From Tardiphaga sp. (GTDB lineage: Bacteria; Pseudomonadota; Alphaproteobacteria; Rhizobiales; Xanthobacteraceae): a DNA stretch of 63,702 nt. A program made the translations under genes and the position numbers. The notes below the pieces were generated by a model that was not told the origin of the DNA, ran no database searches, and saw only the letters and a program-made list of their open reading frames with translations. Location: contig NZ_JAQGJT010000030.1 of assembly GCF_028290495.1 (NCBI RefSeq), positions 1 through 63,702 of the forward strand. The letters run 5' to 3'. Position 1 is the stretch's first letter. Every line of letters starts with the position of its first letter. This document shows positions 9,376 through 18,206 of this stretch, piece by piece.

Positions 9376-10167
9376 ATGCGCATCGCCACTTGGAACGTGA
9401 ACTCGGTCCGGCAGCGGCTTGACCATCTGTTGACCTGGCTGCGCGACTGCGCGCCGGACATTGTCTGCCTGCAGGAGATCAAATGCGTCGACGAAGCGTT
9501 TCCGCGCGAGGCGATCGAGGCGCTCGGCTACAATGTCATCACCCACGGCCAGAAGACCTTCAACGGCGTCGCTTTGCTGTCGAAATACCCGCTCGAGGAG
9601 GCCACGCCACGGCTGCCCGGCGACGACGATGACCTGCATGCGCGCTTCATCGAAGGCGTGGTGTCGCTGAAATCCGGCGTGGTGCGGGTCGCCTGTCTGT
9701 ATCTGCCGAACGGCAATCCGGTGGATACCGAGAAGTATCCCTACAAGCTCAAATGGATGTCGCGGCTGCACGAATTCACGAGGTTACGGCTAAAGACCGA
9801 GGAGCCGCTGATCCTGGCCGGCGACTTCAACGTGATTCCAGCTGCGGCCGACGTCCACAATCCCGCCGCCTGGGCCAATGACGCGCTGTTCAAGCCGCAG
9901 ACCCGCGAGAGTTTTCAGGCGCTGCTGGGGCTGGGCATGACCGACGCGCTGCGCGCCGTCACCGACGAACCCGGGCAGTACACGTTCTGGGATTACCAGG
10001 CGGGCGCCTGGCAGAAGAACTGGGGCATCCGCATTGACCACCTGCTGCTGTCGCCACAGGCCAGCGACCGGCTGGTCGATGTCGGCATCGACAAGTATGT
10101 GCGGGCTTGGGAAAAGCCGTCCGACCATGTGCCGGTCTGGGTGGATCTCGATCTCGAGGCGGCGTAG
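9376..10167 (+). CDS. xthA: Exodeoxyribonuclease III (AP endonuclease)
   Basis: A 263-residue Mg-dependent apurinic/apyrimidinic endonuclease and 3'-5' exonuclease acting in base-excision repair. Motifs of the exonuclease-endonuclease-phosphatase fold are present in order: MRIATWNVNSVRQRL, DIVCLQEIK (metal Glu34), LYLPNG, AGDFNVIP (catalytic Asp/Asn), WGIRIDHLLLS, and the C-terminal SDHVPVWVDL with the catalytic Asp-His pair. It starts at the ATG at 9376 and is transcribed alone; the next gene converges on it. Confidence 0.96.
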   Translation: MRIATWNVNSVRQRLDHLLTWLRDCAPDIVCLQEIKCVDEAFPREAIEALGYNVITHGQKTFNGVALLSKYPLEEATPRLPGDDDDLHARFIEGVVSLKSGVVRVACLYLPNGNPVDTEKYPYKLKWMSRLHEFTRLRLKTEEPLILAGDFNVIPAAADVHNPAAWANDALFKPQTRESFQALLGLGMTDALRAVTDEPGQYTFWDYQAGAWQKNWGIRIDHLLLSPQASDRLVDVGIDKYVRAWEKPSDHVPVWVDLDLEAA

Positions 10168-10196
10168 TCGCCAACCGCGGCCGGGAAGCAAAGAAC

Positions 10197-11003
10197 TCAG
10201 TCCCGCTTGCCCTGCACCCAGTGCTCGAGCATCTGCAGCGCCATGGCGCGGTCGTCTTCGGAGGCCTTGCTGATGGCCCGGTTGTAGCTTTCCTGGATCC
10301 AGGTCTCATCCGGCGCGGCGTTGTCGCGCGCCAGCGTCAGCCACATCAGGCCGCGGGCCATCTGCTTGGGCAATTGCTCGCCGTTGAACAGCATCTGGCC
10401 GAGCAGCGCCTGGGCCTGATGCTGGCCCTTCTGCGCGGCGAGGCCGAGCCAGCGTGCGCCGTATTTGGTGTCGCGCGGGGCGCCGATGCCCTTCAAGTAC
10501 AGCCGGGCGAGGTCGTATTGCGCGTCGGCATTGCCGAAATAGGACGCGGCATAAGAGAACATCTCGCGGGCGCGCTCGGTATCGACCTTGACGCGTGAAT
10601 TCGGGATGCCGTCGAGGTAATAGCGGCCGAGCGCCACAAAGGCGTTGGCGACGATGGCCGCCTGCGGAGCCGACGGGCTGTCTTCGGCATGCGCATTGGC
10701 GATGCGGCTGAAATATTCGAAGGCACGCAGATCGTCCTGAGCGACGCCGTTGCCGTCGGCATACATCCGGCCGAGCTTCCACTGCGCGATCGGATGGCCG
10801 CCCTCGGCGGCGTATTGCAGGGCGGTCAGCGAGGTTTCGGGCCGGGCGGCTTTCTTCAGGACGGGCGCGACGCCCGGCATTGCCGTGACCACCGGGATGG
10901 TCGCATCCGATCCGACAGGTGCGCCATCAAAGGACAGTGCCGGGGTTGCCACGGATGCGGCACCCAACACCAACGCTACCAAGAATGTACGCTCAATCCG
11001 CAT
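10197..11003 (-). CDS. exoR: ExoR-like Sel1-repeat periplasmic regulator
   Basis: 268 residues, the same length as ExoR of Sinorhizobium meliloti. It has a signal peptide (MRIERTFLVALVLGAASVAT) and Sel1-type repeats such as AAEGGHPIAQWKLGRMYADG, YLDGIPNS and NADAQYDLARLYLKG. Known ExoR binds the periplasmic face of the sensor kinase ExoS and represses exopolysaccharide synthesis while permitting motility. The match to ExoR is by repeat order and the GRYYLDGIPN and ATEDDR-like C-terminal segments (here SEDDRAMALQM). Its partners ExoS and ChvI are not in the window. I chose the ATG at 11003 because upstream codons do not look coding. Confidence 0.8.
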   Translation of the reverse strand: MRIERTFLVALVLGAASVATPALSFDGAPVGSDATIPVVTAMPGVAPVLKKAARPETSLTALQYAAEGGHPIAQWKLGRMYADGNGVAQDDLRAFEYFSRIANAHAEDSPSAPQAAIVANAFVALGRYYLDGIPNSRVKVDTERAREMFSYAASYFGNADAQYDLARLYLKGIGAPRDTKYGARWLGLAAQKGQHQAQALLGQMLFNGEQLPKQMARGLMWLTLARDNAAPDETWIQESYNRAISKASEDDRAMALQMLEHWVQGKRD

Positions 11004-11421
11004 AACATTGTTTCTCGTGCGCCCTGCCCGGATGGCTGGCTGCCGCGTCGGCAGTCGGTTCAACCCGCTGGGCAATCGTCCAAACAGCCCCCGACGAGTG
11101 GTTGGTCGCGCGCGGCAGCCATTTGGTCTGGCGCGCGGCCCCTTCTTCGTCAGTCAATTTTACGTCAAGTGTGCCGTGCAACGGCACACTACCTGTTTCG
11201 AGTATGTCTTTGGCGACATCACGGCCGCCCGGTTTCGAATCCGGGACACTGGGTGTCTTTTTGAAGATTTCAGCGGTGGCGAAAGAGGCGAACGAGATGA
11301 AGCACCGGTCGACCGGGGTCATCGCACGGAAATGGGAGCGCCGCGCCGCGCGGTCCGGACCATTTGTCACGAAACCGCTCGGCGGCAAATTCACATCCGT
11401 GGTTGGCGTCCTGGCGTCCAT
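10993..11421 (-). CDS. Doubtful hypothetical ORF upstream of exoR
   Basis: An open frame of 142 codons that ends 11 bp inside the exoR start. Its C-terminal half (DVAKDILETGSVPLHGTLDV onward) has somewhat coding-like composition, but codon third positions are mixed, I recognise no family, and a 9-bp hairpin (11169-11177 with 11181-11189) lies inside it. It may be no more than the exoR leader region. Confidence 0.2.
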   Translation of the reverse strand: MDARTPTTDVNLPPSGFVTNGPDRAARRSHFRAMTPVDRCFISFASFATAEIFKKTPSVPDSKPGGRDVAKDILETGSVPLHGTLDVKLTDEEGAARQTKWLPRATNHSSGAVWTIAQRVEPTADAAASHPGRAHEKQCYAD

Positions 11422-11834
11422 CTCGAACCTGGTATCCCCGACCGTCCGTCGCCCTGGAAAACGACCCGTTTTTCCATCACCTGCGCGAGCGTCGTGGCCA
11501 TCTGCTGATGCCAGATGATTTCACGGAGGCGTGTGGCTAAATAGCGGCGCACGCAAGGACCGGTTGTGTAGAGGGTTAAATCTTGGGGGGACTGTGGCCC
11601 GGACGCAACATTCGTCGCGGTGGGGCACCCCTCTGGAGCGAGACTAAAGTATCAGATGGGTACGGAGTCTCGCCCCACACCGGATCGTCTCGTGCGAAGG
11701 AAGCCTTAGCCCTGAAAGCCAAAATCGATGCTACTGCCTCGCGCCGTCTGAACGAGGCCGAGCGCGCGGGCTCTCGCCTTCGCTGGATGACGCCAAATGC
11801 GGACTGACAGCTATGGGGATCGTGGCGCGTGCCC
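11422..11834. other. Intergenic stretch without a supported gene
   Basis: About 410 bp with no reading frame I can defend. One short plus-strand piece, roughly 11440-11540, reads as coding-like sequence ending LENDPFFHHLRERRGHLLMP, DDFTEACG and a TAA at 11538-11540. It has no start or upstream continuation in that frame, so it may be the tail of a lost gene. A second stretch at 11583-11807 stays open for 74 codons but has no recognisable features. Confidence 0.4.
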
Positions 11835-12056
11835 TTAGAGCCCGGTAAAGCCCGCCTTCACGGGATCATTGCTGCCGTCGAGTTCGCGCAGGTAGGTCAA
11901 ACCACACACGGTCAGGCGGTGTGGATCGGTTTCGCCGCCGTCGAACAGCGACTGCACGTAGGCCGACACCTTGATCCGGGCTTCCTCATTGGCGGCATGG
12001 GTTTGGTTCAACATCATCTCGTAGGTCTTCATGATGCGGTCGATGGTGGTCTGCAT
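11835..12056 (-). CDS. Small hypothetical protein, second of a tandem related pair
   Basis: 73 residues from the ATG at 12056, with AAGGAGA about 11 bp upstream. No family recognised. It reads MQTTIDRIMKTYEMMLNQ, then a helical stretch, then VQSLFDGGETDPHRLTVCGL. The F-D-x-G-E-x-x-x-x-R-L segment matches one in the gene just upstream (FDRGEVNRIRLA), so the two look like diverged copies. It is transcribed from the upstream gene with only about 16 bp between stop and start. An in-frame ATG at 12080 overlapping the first gene's end is possible. Predicted soluble, cytoplasmic, mostly helical. Confidence 0.65.
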   Translation of the reverse strand: MQTTIDRIMKTYEMMLNQTHAANEEARIKVSAYVQSLFDGGETDPHRLTVCGLTYLRELDGSNDPVKAGFTGL

Positions 12057-12072
12057 AAGACGGTCTTCTCCT

Positions 12073-12306
12073 TCAGACATCAGTTGCGAGCCGGGAAGCT
12101 TCGAACGAAGCGATCGCCTTGTTGGCAAGGCGGATCCTGTTGACCTCACCGCGGTCAAACATTTGCACGATGATTTCGAGCAGGCGATCATGGGTGAGAT
12201 AGGTCTCCGGGATAGCGCCAGTCCTGCGCAGATAATTGGAGGCGATGGCATAGGCGTCGCCCACCACCTCGACGTTCATTACCTGCAATCCGCGCTCGAC
12301 CAACAT
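12073..12306 (-). CDS. Small hypothetical protein, first of a tandem related pair
   Basis: 77 residues from the ATG at 12306, which has GGAGAG seven bases upstream; the in-frame ATG at 12327 is less well placed. Sequence starts MLVERGLQVMNVEVVGDAYA and later has LLEIIVQMFDRGEVNRIRLA, the segment shared with the following gene. No known domain recognised; helical, no signal peptide or membrane segment. The gene pair stands alone between exoR and the cupin gene. Function unknown. Confidence 0.65.
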   Translation of the reverse strand: MLVERGLQVMNVEVVGDAYAIASNYLRRTGAIPETYLTHDRLLEIIVQMFDRGEVNRIRLANKAIASFEASRLATDV

Positions 12307-12420
12307 AGCAAGTCTCTCCAGTTGCAACGATAAAGCGCGGGGTCGGCCACAAGTTCCATCGGCGCAGACTTATTTGCGGGCGCGGCAAACCCGTCATCGT
12401 CTTGGAGGCCTCAACGACAA

Positions 12421-12450
12421 ATCGGCCCGCTGTTTCCAGCCGGCCGATCA
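12421..12450. repeat. 30-bp palindrome-bearing repeat, copy 1
   Basis: Begins ATCGGCCCGCTGTTTCCAG and ends GGCCGATCA. It contains a 7-bp inverted repeat (ATCGGCC at 12421-12427, GGCCGAT at 12442-12448) around a 14-base loop. A second copy in the same orientation at 13075-13104 matches at 28 of 30 positions. The two copies flank the cupin gene. Confidence 0.8.
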
Positions 12451-12564
12451 GGGAGGCAATCATTGGAGGCGCCAGCCATTGGCTGCTATCAGCCCACTTG
12501 AAACCCGGTCAAAGACAACTACCTCAGGATTCTGACGGTCGAGCCCGCCCCTGCTCCCGTCGCG

Positions 12565-12598
12565 AAGGCCCTGCCGAGCAAGCTCGGCGGGGCTTTTT
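12565..12598 (+). terminator. Strong rho-independent terminator, plus strand, with no upstream gene
   Basis: Stem built on GCCGAG (12573-12578) and CTCGGC (12583-12588) with loop CAAG. It extends outward through G-C pairs to 12568/12593, and the A residues at 12565-12566 can pair with the T-run at 12594-12598. The T-run is on the plus strand, yet no plus-strand gene ends just upstream. On the minus strand it directly follows the cupin stop codon but is not followed by a T-run there. Confidence 0.75.
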
Positions 12599-12599
12599 G

Positions 12600-12962
12600 C
12601 TATTTGACCGCTTCGGTGAGTGGTTTGCCCTTATCAACGACGAACACATTCAGCATCTTGAGGACCTTGTCCCCCGCGATCTTGAATCCAGCATGAGGGA
12701 TGTCGCGCTTGTTGATCACCACCGCTCCTGCCGGAAACGGGCGCTCTGTGCCATCAGGCAGTTCAAGAGTCGCACCTTCAAGGACGTAGACGATCTCTTC
12801 TCCCGGATGAACATGTCTCGCCAGCATCTCGCCAGGCTTCACCTCCACGGCAACGATTTCCATATTCGTGCCGGTCAGGTCGGACCATTTCAGTTCAGTT
12901 CGAACCTGAGCGTGGGCGGCTGCAGTCGTTCCAAGCAGGAAAATGGCTATCAAACGAGGCAT
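12600..12962 (-). CDS. Exported cupin-domain protein
   Basis: 120 residues: an N-terminal signal peptide (MPRLIAIFLLGTTAAAHAQ) followed by a single cupin barrel. Metal-ligand histidines and Glu are in the cupin-1 motif (GEMLARHVHPGEEIVYVLEG), and the second motif lies around INKRDIPHAGFKI. Small secreted cupins of this kind are common; the ligand or reaction cannot be deduced. I chose the ATG at 12962 for the signal peptide. It is a single gene flanked by the two copies of a 30-bp palindrome repeat. Confidence 0.82.
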   Translation of the reverse strand: MPRLIAIFLLGTTAAAHAQVRTELKWSDLTGTNMEIVAVEVKPGEMLARHVHPGEEIVYVLEGATLELPDGTERPFPAGAVVINKRDIPHAGFKIAGDKVLKMLNVFVVDKGKPLTEAVK

Positions 12963-13074
12963 TGAAACCTCCCTGAAAGAAACCTCCCGGCAAAGACTAT
13001 CGTACACCTGTCGTTGAATTTGCCGAGTGTCGCTTCACGCACCGGCGGGCGTTCAAGGCGACCTCCAAAAGAAA

Positions 13075-13104
13075 ATCGGCCCGCTGTTTCCAGAAGGCCG
13101 ATCA
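13075..13104. repeat. 30-bp palindrome-bearing repeat, copy 2
   Basis: Same orientation as copy 1 (12421-12450) and 28/30 identical, differing at the two bases before the second arm (AA instead of CC). The 7-bp arms ATCGGCC/GGCCGAT are intact. The rest of 12963-13258 shows no gene. Confidence 0.8.
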
Positions 13105-13258
13105 AGGTCAATCGCAGGAGACGTCCGCCGTTGGCCGGCGTGTTGTCGATCATCGAGGGCAACAGGGAGGAAGCGGCACGTGGCCGGCCTTGTGGCCGGA
13201 GCCCGTCGCTGCGGTGCATCGCCGCGCGGACACCTTGGTGCGCTTCCTCAATTCATTC

Positions 13259-13771
13259 TCAAAGGCGATACAGGATCTGGTCGGTCCAGAAACGCTCGAG
13301 GCGGTGCAGCGACTTGTTCAGCGTGGCGAATTCTTCGTTCGAAATGCCGCCGACCTGCTCCACGGTCTTGACGTGCTTGCGATACAGCGCATCGACGATG
13401 TGGCGGATTTCCTGGCCCTGGTCGGTGAGGCGGATACGAACCGAGCGGCGATCGACGCGCGAACGCTGGTGATCGAGGAAGCCGAGTTCGACGAGCTTCT
13501 TGAGATTGTAGGAAACGTTGGAGCCGAGATAGTAACCGCGGGTGCGCAGTTCGCCGGCAGTCAATTCCTTGTCGCCAATGTTGTACAGCAGCAGCGCCTG
13601 AACCGAGTTGATATCAGCGCGACCGCGGCGGTCGAACTCGTCCTTGATGACATCGAGCAGGCGGCGATGCAGACGCTCCACCAGCGTGAGAGCTTCGAGA
13701 TACAATGGCTGAACCGGTGCCTGTCCGGGAACAAGATCCACGTTCTCAACCGTCAATACGGCTTTCATCAT
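13259..13771 (-). CDS. ldtR: LdtR-like MarR-family transcriptional regulator
   Basis: 170 residues with a winged-helix DNA-binding domain. The recognition region is ELTAGELRTRGYYLGSNVSY followed by NLKKLVELGFLDHQRSRVD, and the wing contains RSRVDRRSVRIRLT. It resembles LdtR of Liberibacter and other Rhizobiales, a regulator linked to L,D-transpeptidase expression and osmotic stress. Starts at 13771 (ATGATG; AGGGG lies nine bases upstream). It stands alone, with a 360-bp AT-richer upstream region that likely holds its own promoter. Target genes are not adjacent. Confidence 0.85.
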   Translation of the reverse strand: MMKAVLTVENVDLVPGQAPVQPLYLEALTLVERLHRRLLDVIKDEFDRRGRADINSVQALLLYNIGDKELTAGELRTRGYYLGSNVSYNLKKLVELGFLDHQRSRVDRRSVRIRLTDQGQEIRHIVDALYRKHVKTVEQVGGISNEEFATLNKSLHRLERFWTDQILYRL

Positions 13772-14131
13772 GACACTAACCCCTGTTGTCGTTTTTTGCG
13801 ACTTATTCGACGAAACTTTTGTCCCGTCTGATAGGGCCAACCTAAGCGTCGCGTTTGAAGAACCGCTTAAATAAGACAATAAAGAGATCATGAATTCGAG
13901 ACAGTGAATCGCGTATTAAGCCAATGAATAAAGGGCTTTTCGCAAGTTTTGATTCACGCTGAAACGCCCGTGTTCCAGCTTTGTCCGCGAATTCTGTCGC
14001 ATTGCGAAACAGCATCGTTCAAATCTTAAAGGTTGCCGTAACGGAGATGACCGCAGCGTTAGGGTGACTCAATCCTTACCGGAAAAACGCCGAAAATTTT
14101 TCGACAGTTTGACGGAAAAAATCTGCACGCG
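13772..14131. other. Upstream region of ldtR, no gene
   Basis: 360 bp, clearly more AT-rich than its surroundings, between the 3' end of the acyl-CoA synthetase gene and the ldtR start. It contains a near-palindrome CGAAAATTTTTCG around 14091-14103. I see no defensible reading frame; it most likely holds the ldtR promoter and leader. Confidence 0.45.
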
Positions 14132-15697
14132 TCACGCGACGCCGCGCCCCCTGCCCTCCCAATACGGCGCGCGCAACGCCTTGCGATCGAGCTTGCCAAG
14201 GCCCGTGACCGGAATCTCCGCCAGGAAGTCGATCGTCTTCGGCGACCACGGCGCGCCGCGCTTGTCTTTTACATGCGCCTGCAATTCGGCCGCGGCATTG
14301 TTGGCGCCGGGCTTCAGCACGACAAAGGCTTTCACCGCCTCACCCCATTTGTCGTCTGGAATGCCGATCACCGCAGCGGAAGCAACCGAGGGATGCGACA
14401 TCAACGCGTCCTCGACTTCTCGGGGATAGATGTTGAAGCCGCCGGAGATGATCATGTCCTTGGTGCGGTCGACGATGTAGAAATAGCCTTCGGCATCTTT
14501 CACCGCGACATCGCCGGTGTGCAGCCAGCCGCCGCGCAACGCTTCCTCGGTGGCGTCCGGCCTGTTCCAGTAACCATCCATCACCAGCGAGCCGCGCACG
14601 CAGATCTCGCCGGGCTGGCCCACCGCAACCTCGCGCATGTCAGCGTCGAACAGTTTCACCTCGACCATCGGATTGGCGCGGCCGCAGGAGCCCAGACGCC
14701 CGGGCTTGCTGTCGTCGTGATCGATCTTGCGCATGGTCGTGATGATCTGCGGCGCTTCGGTCTGGCCGTAGAGCTGTACGAAGGAATTGCCGAAGATCGC
14801 GATGCCCTCGCGCAGGCGGTCCGGCGACATCGGCGCGGCGCCGTAGACGATGGTCTTCAGACTGCTCACATCGTACTTCTCGCGCAGCTGCGCCGCGTCG
14901 ATCAGCGCATAGATCAGCGTCGGCACCAGGAAGGTGGCGGTGATGCCATCTTCCTGCACGGCGCGGCAATAATTCTCCGCGTCAAATCCCTGCACCAGCC
15001 GGCTGAAGCCGCCGCGCAGCATCACCGGAAACAGCGTGATCCCCGCTGCGTGGCTGATCGGGGTTGCGGCGAGAAAGCGGATCTCGGCCGGCCAGTCCCA
15101 GTCGGCGACGATCGCCAGCGACATTGCCACCAGCACGCGGTGCGGCAGCATCACGCCCTTCGAGCGCCCCGTGGTGCCGCCGGTGTAAGCGAGGTAGCCG
15201 ATGTCATCGACGGCGCTGTCGTCGACCAGCGGCGCCGGCACGGCGTTCGGCAACTCCGCCAGCAGGTCGCGCGCGCCTTGCATCGCACCGAACGACAGCA
15301 GATGCGTCAGGCCGGGAACGCGCGCCCGGATCGCCGTGCCACGAGCACTGAACTTGCCGGCCTCGACGATCAGCGCGTCAATCCCGGCATCCTCGACGAT
15401 AAAGGCATGGTCATCTTCCGCGGCCATCGGGTGCAACGGCGTGTAGCGCATCCCCATCACCATGCAGGCCGATATCGCAGCCCAGGCATCGGCGCGGTTA
15501 CCCGACAGGATGGCGAGTGCATCGCCCTTTTTCAGGCCGATCTGACGAAACAGGGTGATCAGGCGGGCGACGACATCGCCGAATTCGCGGTAACTCCAGC
15601 GCACCGTACCGTCGGCGAGCGCGGGCTGGTCGCCGTGGCGGGCGATCGCGCTGACGATCAGACTGCCGGCGGTGCCGCCGGAATAAAGCGGGTTCAT
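14132..15697 (-). CDS. Acyl-CoA synthetase / AMP-dependent ligase
   Basis: 521 residues of the ANL superfamily, forming acyl-CoA from a carboxylic acid, ATP and CoA through an acyl-adenylate. Visible motifs: the phosphate loop YTGGTTGRSKGVMLPH, LYGQTEAPQ in the core, the hinge region with GWLHTGDVAVKDAEGYFYIV and RTKDMIISGGFNIYPREVED, and the C-terminal lysine in ITGLGKLDRKAL-like sequence (here VTGLGKLDRKAL). The chain-length preference cannot be told. It precedes the gene order leading to DUF6163 and hemB but is not overlapping; likely a single gene. Confidence 0.93.
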   Translation of the reverse strand: MNPLYSGGTAGSLIVSAIARHGDQPALADGTVRWSYREFGDVVARLITLFRQIGLKKGDALAILSGNRADAWAAISACMVMGMRYTPLHPMAAEDDHAFIVEDAGIDALIVEAGKFSARGTAIRARVPGLTHLLSFGAMQGARDLLAELPNAVPAPLVDDSAVDDIGYLAYTGGTTGRSKGVMLPHRVLVAMSLAIVADWDWPAEIRFLAATPISHAAGITLFPVMLRGGFSRLVQGFDAENYCRAVQEDGITATFLVPTLIYALIDAAQLREKYDVSSLKTIVYGAAPMSPDRLREGIAIFGNSFVQLYGQTEAPQIITTMRKIDHDDSKPGRLGSCGRANPMVEVKLFDADMREVAVGQPGEICVRGSLVMDGYWNRPDATEEALRGGWLHTGDVAVKDAEGYFYIVDRTKDMIISGGFNIYPREVEDALMSHPSVASAAVIGIPDDKWGEAVKAFVVLKPGANNAAAELQAHVKDKRGAPWSPKTIDFLAEIPVTGLGKLDRKALRAPYWEGRGRGVA

Positions 15698-15763
15698 GGT
15701 ATCCTCCCTGATGGTTCTACACGGCCTTCTTCGAGGCTCTTGCGTAATGGCAGCGGGCGCGCG

Positions 15764-16228
15764 CTATGGCGGCCGTTCGCGAGCGGCCATCCAGGCCAGC
15801 GCCAGATAGGCGGCCAGAAATGCCGCCTGCAGCCCGACGATCGCCAGATTGCCACCGTAGATGTTGGGGAACATCAGCTCGATCACGCCCATCGAGACCA
15901 CGGTGGTCAGCCAGACCACGGCGCCCCACGGCGTCGCGAGCCACAGCCCGACCGCGCCGACCAGTTCGATGACCGCGAAATAGACCGTAGCGGTCTGCCA
16001 GGCCATCGTCTGAACCTCGAAGGCCTCGTCCTCGGTGCCGACGAAGCCGGTGACCTGCGCCCAGTGGTACAGCCCCTGGCCCATCGAGATCACGGCCATA
16101 ATGCGCAGGAACAGCACCAGCCGGCGCGTCCAGACGTTCTCCTCGGAGATCTCGCGCTCCGACGAGATCGCTGCCACCGAGATGGCATGGTCCCGCGACG
16201 ACGGGTCGCGCGCTGCGGGCTCAGACAT
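15764..16228 (-). CDS. DUF6163-type small integral membrane protein
   Basis: 154 residues with a polar N-terminus and four hydrophobic segments (RLVLFLRIMAVISMGQGLYH; TATVYFAVIELVGAVGLWLA; AVVWLTTVVSMGVIELMF; AIVGLQAAFLAAYLALAWMA). It matches what I know as DUF6163, a family found beside hemB in Bradyrhizobium-group genomes. Function unknown. Transcribed away from hemB; the 173-bp gap should carry both promoters. Confidence 0.8.
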   Translation of the reverse strand: MSEPAARDPSSRDHAISVAAISSEREISEENVWTRRLVLFLRIMAVISMGQGLYHWAQVTGFVGTEDEAFEVQTMAWQTATVYFAVIELVGAVGLWLATPWGAVVWLTTVVSMGVIELMFPNIYGGNLAIVGLQAAFLAAYLALAWMAARERPP

Positions 16229-16338
16229 GCCGGTGCGCTCCGGCCGGGCGCGATGTGGGGATGGGGCGATTCATGGAGCGTTTTGTGAGCCTTCGGGGCC
16301 GCAAAATCAATCACCCAGCCATATCCCGCGCGCGGTGA

Positions 16339-17463
<1,125 letters not shown>

Positions 17464-17577
17464 TTTCTCGCTGCTCGATGCCCATCCTGTTCAGTCTGTT
17501 GCAATTCCTGACACTTGCAACGGGGTTCGGTGATATCCATGTGCTGCATCTGTGATGGTGCAGGCGGAGGAGTCGTG

Positions 17578-18129
17578 ATGTCTGACAACAATTCAAACGG
17601 CACGTCGAACACCACCTGGCGCAGCGGCCCGGCACCGGGCGGCGCATACGACCCGTGGACGAACCCGCAGCTGTTCAGCGGCGTGCTGACGCGGCGCACC
17701 TTCGCGTTCCTGATCGATCTCCTCGTAATCTCGATCCCGGTGGTTCTGGCGGTGATCTTCATCGCGGTGTTCGGACTGGTCACGCTGGGGCTCGGCTGGG
17801 GTCTGTTCTGGCTGGTCTCGCCGGCCACGGTGATCTGGCCGATCATCTATTACGGCATGTCGCTCGGCGGCCCGCATTCAGCCACCTGGGGCATGCGGGT
17901 GATGAACCTGCAGATGCGCACCTTCTCCGGCACGCCGGGCTATTTCGTGCTCGGCTGCGCCCATGCCGTGCTGTTCTGGGCCTCGGTGTCGTTCCTGACG
18001 CCGCTGGTGCTGGTGGTCGGCCTGCTCAACGGCCGCCGCCAGCTGCTGCACGACCTCGTGCTCGGCACCGTCGTCGTCAACAATTCCGCGCAAATGCAGA
18101 TGGCGCAGCCGGCCGGAAGAACTTTTTGA
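17578..18129 (+). CDS. RDD-family membrane protein
   Basis: 183 residues with the RDD pattern: Arg at the start of the first membrane segment (LTRRTFAFLIDLLVISIPVV), then a second segment (GWGLFWLVSPATVIWPIIYY), then TWGMRVMNLQMRT, and a C-terminal pair of segments ending QLLHDLVLGTVVV. RDD proteins are poorly understood membrane proteins, some with ion antiport roles. Starts at ATG 17578 behind GGAGGAGTCGTG. It follows hemB by 114 bp and precedes bpt; a 9-bp perfect hairpin (18136-18144 with 18150-18158) lies just after its stop without a T-run. Confidence 0.88.
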   Translation: MSDNNSNGTSNTTWRSGPAPGGAYDPWTNPQLFSGVLTRRTFAFLIDLLVISIPVVLAVIFIAVFGLVTLGLGWGLFWLVSPATVIWPIIYYGMSLGGPHSATWGMRVMNLQMRTFSGTPGYFVLGCAHAVLFWASVSFLTPLVLVVGLLNGRRQLLHDLVLGTVVVNNSAQMQMAQPAGRTF

Positions 18130-18206
18130 CAGAGCGGCCGACGGATTGACCGTCGGCCCGGGCAGCGCGATGCTGGCCACACCTGCTTCGGAGACTGACA
18201 CCAACC

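Noticed and set aside
11220..11260. T-loop-like GGTTTCGAATCCGG suggesting a tRNA
   Set aside because: No matching acceptor, D or anticodon arms could be formed around it.
14273..16288. 671-codon open frame on the plus strand
   Set aside because: It is antisense to the acyl-CoA synthetase and DUF6163 genes, is rich in His/Arg/Gln and has no recognisable domain; typical of high-GC antisense frames.
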